Source: Alphaproteobacteria bacterium
Lineage (GTDB): Bacteria; Pseudomonadota; Alphaproteobacteria; Caulobacterales; Parvularculaceae
Direction: 5' to 3'
DNA length: 7,327 bases
Assembly (NCBI GenBank): GCA_030428745.1
Contig: JAUIEG010000123.1
Span: forward strand, 1-7,327
The translations under genes and the position numbers were made by a program. The notes under the pieces were generated by a model. The model ran no database searches. It was not told where the DNA came from and worked only from the letters and a program-made list of their open reading frames with translations. Below are positions 5,863 to 7,327 of the stretch, piece after piece; the first letter of the stretch is position 1; the number at the start of each line of letters is the position of its first letter.

Positions 5863-6273
5863 ATGGCTAGTTTTGACGACATTGCGGGCGATTTCGCTTT
5901 TCTCGACGAGTGGGACGACCGCTACAAATATCTGATCGATCTCGGCCGCAATCTGGAGCCCTACCCGGAAGCGGTTCGCGATGAAGCTCACAAGGTCCGC
6001 GGCTGCGCGAGCCAGGTCTGGCTCGATGCTGAGCGCGATGGCGATGCGATCACGCTTAAAGGCGACAGCGACGCGCATATCGTCAAAGGTCTCGTCGCGC
6101 TGTTGATCGCGCTTTATTCCGGCAAGTCCGCTGAGGATATTCTCGCCATCGACCCGGAAGCGGCGTTGGCGCCGTTCGATCTTAAAGATCATTTGACGCC
6201 GCAGCGGTCCAACGGGCTCTACTCCATGATCAAACGCATTCGCGCCATCGCGGAAAGCGTTCAGGCGGAATAG
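5863..6273 (+). CDS. sufE: SufE family cysteine desulfurase activator
   Basis: Cytosolic 136-residue protein that accepts persulfide sulfur from the SufS cysteine desulfurase and passes it to the SufBCD Fe-S scaffold. The family hallmark VRGCASQVW is present, with the sulfur-accepting cysteine at C48. Before it lie W17 and a YLIDLGRNL segment. After it come a beta strand, KGLVALLIALYSG, and a C-terminal LTPQRSNGLYSMIKRI helix. The length matches E. coli SufE (138 residues). The ATG at 5863 gives the expected N-terminus but has no obvious Shine-Dalgarno. No other suf genes lie in the window, so this is a separated sufE. Its last 13 bp overlap the tail of the convergent DnaA-type gene. The product call is secure. 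Confidence 0.97.
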   Translation: MASFDDIAGDFAFLDEWDDRYKYLIDLGRNLEPYPEAVRDEAHKVRGCASQVWLDAERDGDAITLKGDSDAHIVKGLVALLIALYSGKSAEDILAIDPEAALAPFDLKDHLTPQRSNGLYSMIKRIRAIAESVQAE

Positions 6274-6659
6274 CCGATCTGTTTGTGTTCAAGCGCGCCG
6301 CGCCTGAACAACCCGTCGCGCTCCGCCTTGCGAATGCGGTCGCGCAACAACCGCTCCATATAGTTGAGCTGTATTTCGTGGATCGGGCTGTCGCGGCTGT
6401 CCTCGATATTGATGCAGGCGTGCGAAATGGTCGAGCGGTCGCGGTTGAACTCGGCGGCGACTTCATTGAGCGATAACTGCCCCACCACATGCGCCAGATA
6501 CATCGCCGTCTGTCGCGCGCGGGCGAGCGCGGCGCCGCGCCGCTCGGCCGTCATCAGCGCCGCATGGGGCAATCCATACGCCTCGCACACGACCTCCTTC
6601 GCCATGCGCGCCACGAGCCTGACCGCAAGCTGAGAAAAACGATCCGATGTCTTCGGCAT
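6261..6659 (-). CDS. Stand-alone DnaA domain IV-like helix-turn-helix protein
   Basis: A 132-residue basic protein, probably DNA-binding. Residues about 44-90 match DnaA domain IV: ARARQTAMYLA corresponds to the ARPRQ-type basic loop and helix of E. coli DnaA (R47 and R49 aligning with R399 and R401), then LSLNEVAAEF and the recognition segment RDRSTISHAC (73-82). The AAA+ ATPase part of DnaA is absent, so it cannot be the initiator itself. In DnaA the recognition segment reads RDHTT; here H is R and the first T is S, suggesting a different DNA target. Related alphaproteobacterial proteins carry the RDR form, and their role is not settled to my knowledge. The start is the ATG at 6659-6657, preceded by GGGAGG (6669-6664). 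A GTG at 6671 would add four residues. It lies downstream of the antiporter gene on the same strand. Confidence 0.88.
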   Translation of the reverse strand: MPKTSDRFSQLAVRLVARMAKEVVCEAYGLPHAALMTAERRGAALARARQTAMYLAHVVGQLSLNEVAAEFNRDRSTISHACINIEDSRDSPIHEIQLNYMERLLRDRIRKAERDGLFRRGALEHKQIGYSA

Positions 6660-6800
6660 ACATCCTCCCACAAAGGTCCATGCGCAAGAAACGGGCCCAA
6701 TTCAGTAAACGATAAGGGATGCAAAGCAGACGAGGATGCGGCGCGCACGCATTAGGACACGCGCGTTCAATCAGAGCGATTTTTGCGTCTGCGAAAAACT
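6660..6800. other. Intergenic region between the antiporter gene and the DnaA-type gene
   Basis: About 140 bp. It holds the Shine-Dalgarno of the DnaA-type gene and the 9-mer AAACGATAA (6707-6715), which also occurs upstream of the lipoprotein gene. A TTTTTGCGTCTGCGAAAAA block at 6780-6798 looks symmetric but its arms do not pair. I see no convincing terminator for the antiporter gene and no RNA gene. Confidence 0.4.
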
Positions 6801-7327
6801 TTAGGCGAGGAAAGACAGAACGAGGACAAGCACCAGCAAAACCGCGGTCCACAGCGCCATAAAGCCAATCGGCCATGACCGCGCCATCTGTCCTTCCGGT
6901 CCGTGCACGGTGTAAATGCGTTCCATCAAGACTTGTATGCGGCCTGAGAAAATCCCCCATAGGGCGATCCATGTTGCGCGCGACGCACCAGTCACCCAGC
7001 CGAGAAGCGCGCGTCCCGGCACACGCCACAACCAATCCGTATCAAGATTGGTCGACGGCACTTCCGCCGGGTACCATTTCAGGAGAATGAGGACAGCAAA
7101 GGCGAGCACCGCCCAGAGCAGAAGCTGTAGCTGCTCCACCAGATGATAGGCGGTGTAGGGATGATAATCGGCGATCGCCGCCTGATCCGGCATCAGCGCA
7201 TAAAGCGGCTCCGGATAGACGCCGAGACCGATGCACAGGGCCGCTGCGGCGCCCATAGCGATCATCATGCCCATGGGCGCATCTTTCGGCCGCTTGCCTG
7301 AATCATGGGCGAAGAAAGTGAAATAGG
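6801..7327 (-). CDS. Na+/H+ antiporter subunit D (MrpD-like), C-terminal part
   Basis: The right edge cuts the gene. About 174 codons are visible, ending at TAA (6803-6801). Upstream of M at 7274 the frame stays open to the edge and reads YFTFFAHDSGKRPKDAPM, a conserved loop of the proton-antiporter family (Mrp/Mnh subunit D and the related NuoM/NuoN). Then come one membrane helix (IAMGAAAALCIGLGV) leading into YPEPLYALMP, the segment YHPYTAYHLVEQLQLLL with a second helix, an amphipathic stretch, and a final hydrophobic helix (LLVLVLVLSFLA) at the C-terminus. The long C-terminal extension fits the subunit D form found in alphaproteobacterial cation/H+ antiporter operons. These complexes exchange Na+ for H+ across the inner membrane. 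NuoM/NuoN or a hydrogenase-type paralogue is less likely but cannot be excluded without the rest of the gene. The remaining subunits would lie to the right. Confidence 0.88.
   Translation of the reverse strand, partial: YFTFFAHDSGKRPKDAPMGMMIAMGAAAALCIGLGVYPEPLYALMPDQAAIADYHPYTAYHLVEQLQLLLWAVLAFAVLILLKWYPAEVPSTNLDTDWLWRVPGRALLGWVTGASRATWIALWGIFSGRIQVLMERIYTVHGPEGQMARSWPIGFMALWTAVLLVLVLVLSFLA

Noticed and set aside
6780..6798. Terminator for the antiporter gene in TTTTTGCGTCTGCGAAAAA
   Set aside because: The T and A runs can pair, but the inner GCG triplets face each other as mismatches. The symmetry is mirror-like rather than a real stem.

Overview
The window looks like a chromosomal segment from a GC-rich alphaproteobacterium. 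The translated OtsA, GH15, SufE and DnaA-domain proteins read like those of marine Parvularculales/Hyphomonadales-type lineages. That placement rests on remembered family resemblance, not on a search. I see no phage gene, transposase, integrase, CRISPR array, rRNA or tRNA, and no sign of recent transfer.

Layout, left to right. (1) Bases 1-231, minus strand: the 5' part of a small cysteine-rich zinc-ribbon protein that runs off the left edge. (2) Bases 232-439: a divergent intergenic region with two adjacent dyads just upstream of otsA. (3) Bases 440-4375, plus strand: a trehalose operon of otsA (trehalose-6-phosphate synthase), otsB (trehalose-6-phosphate phosphatase) and a GH15 glucoamylase/trehalase-like hydrolase. 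The last two genes overlap at an ATGA. (4) Bases 4375-4399: a probable terminator squeezed between convergent genes. (5) Bases 4385-4903, minus strand: an uncharacterised lipoprotein. (6) Bases 4904-5129: a divergent intergenic region with two inverted repeats. (7) Bases 5130-5798, plus strand: an uncharacterised secreted protein. (8) Bases 5863-6273, plus strand: sufE (Fe-S cluster assembly). Its 3' end overlaps the next gene tail to tail by 13 bp. (9) Bases 6261-6659, minus strand: a small protein consisting mainly of a DnaA domain IV-type helix-turn-helix. (10) Bases 6801-7327, minus strand: the C-terminal part of an MrpD-like Na+/H+ antiporter subunit that runs off the right edge.

How the genes fit together. 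OtsA and OtsB make trehalose from UDP-glucose and glucose-6-phosphate. The co-transcribed GH15 enzyme could cleave trehalose or an alpha-glucan, so this operon may hold both synthesis and turnover. Trehalose and a multisubunit Na+/H+ antiporter would both suit salt or osmotic stress, but they are in separate transcription units and the link is only suggestive. The other genes have no evident functional tie to trehalose.

I did not find a clear previously undescribed multi-gene system. The points most worth a second look are the twin dyads and possible stress promoter before otsA, the hexaproline start of OtsB, the ambiguous substrate of the coupled GH15 enzyme, the stand-alone DnaA-type DNA-binding protein, and the truncated zinc-ribbon gene at the left edge.
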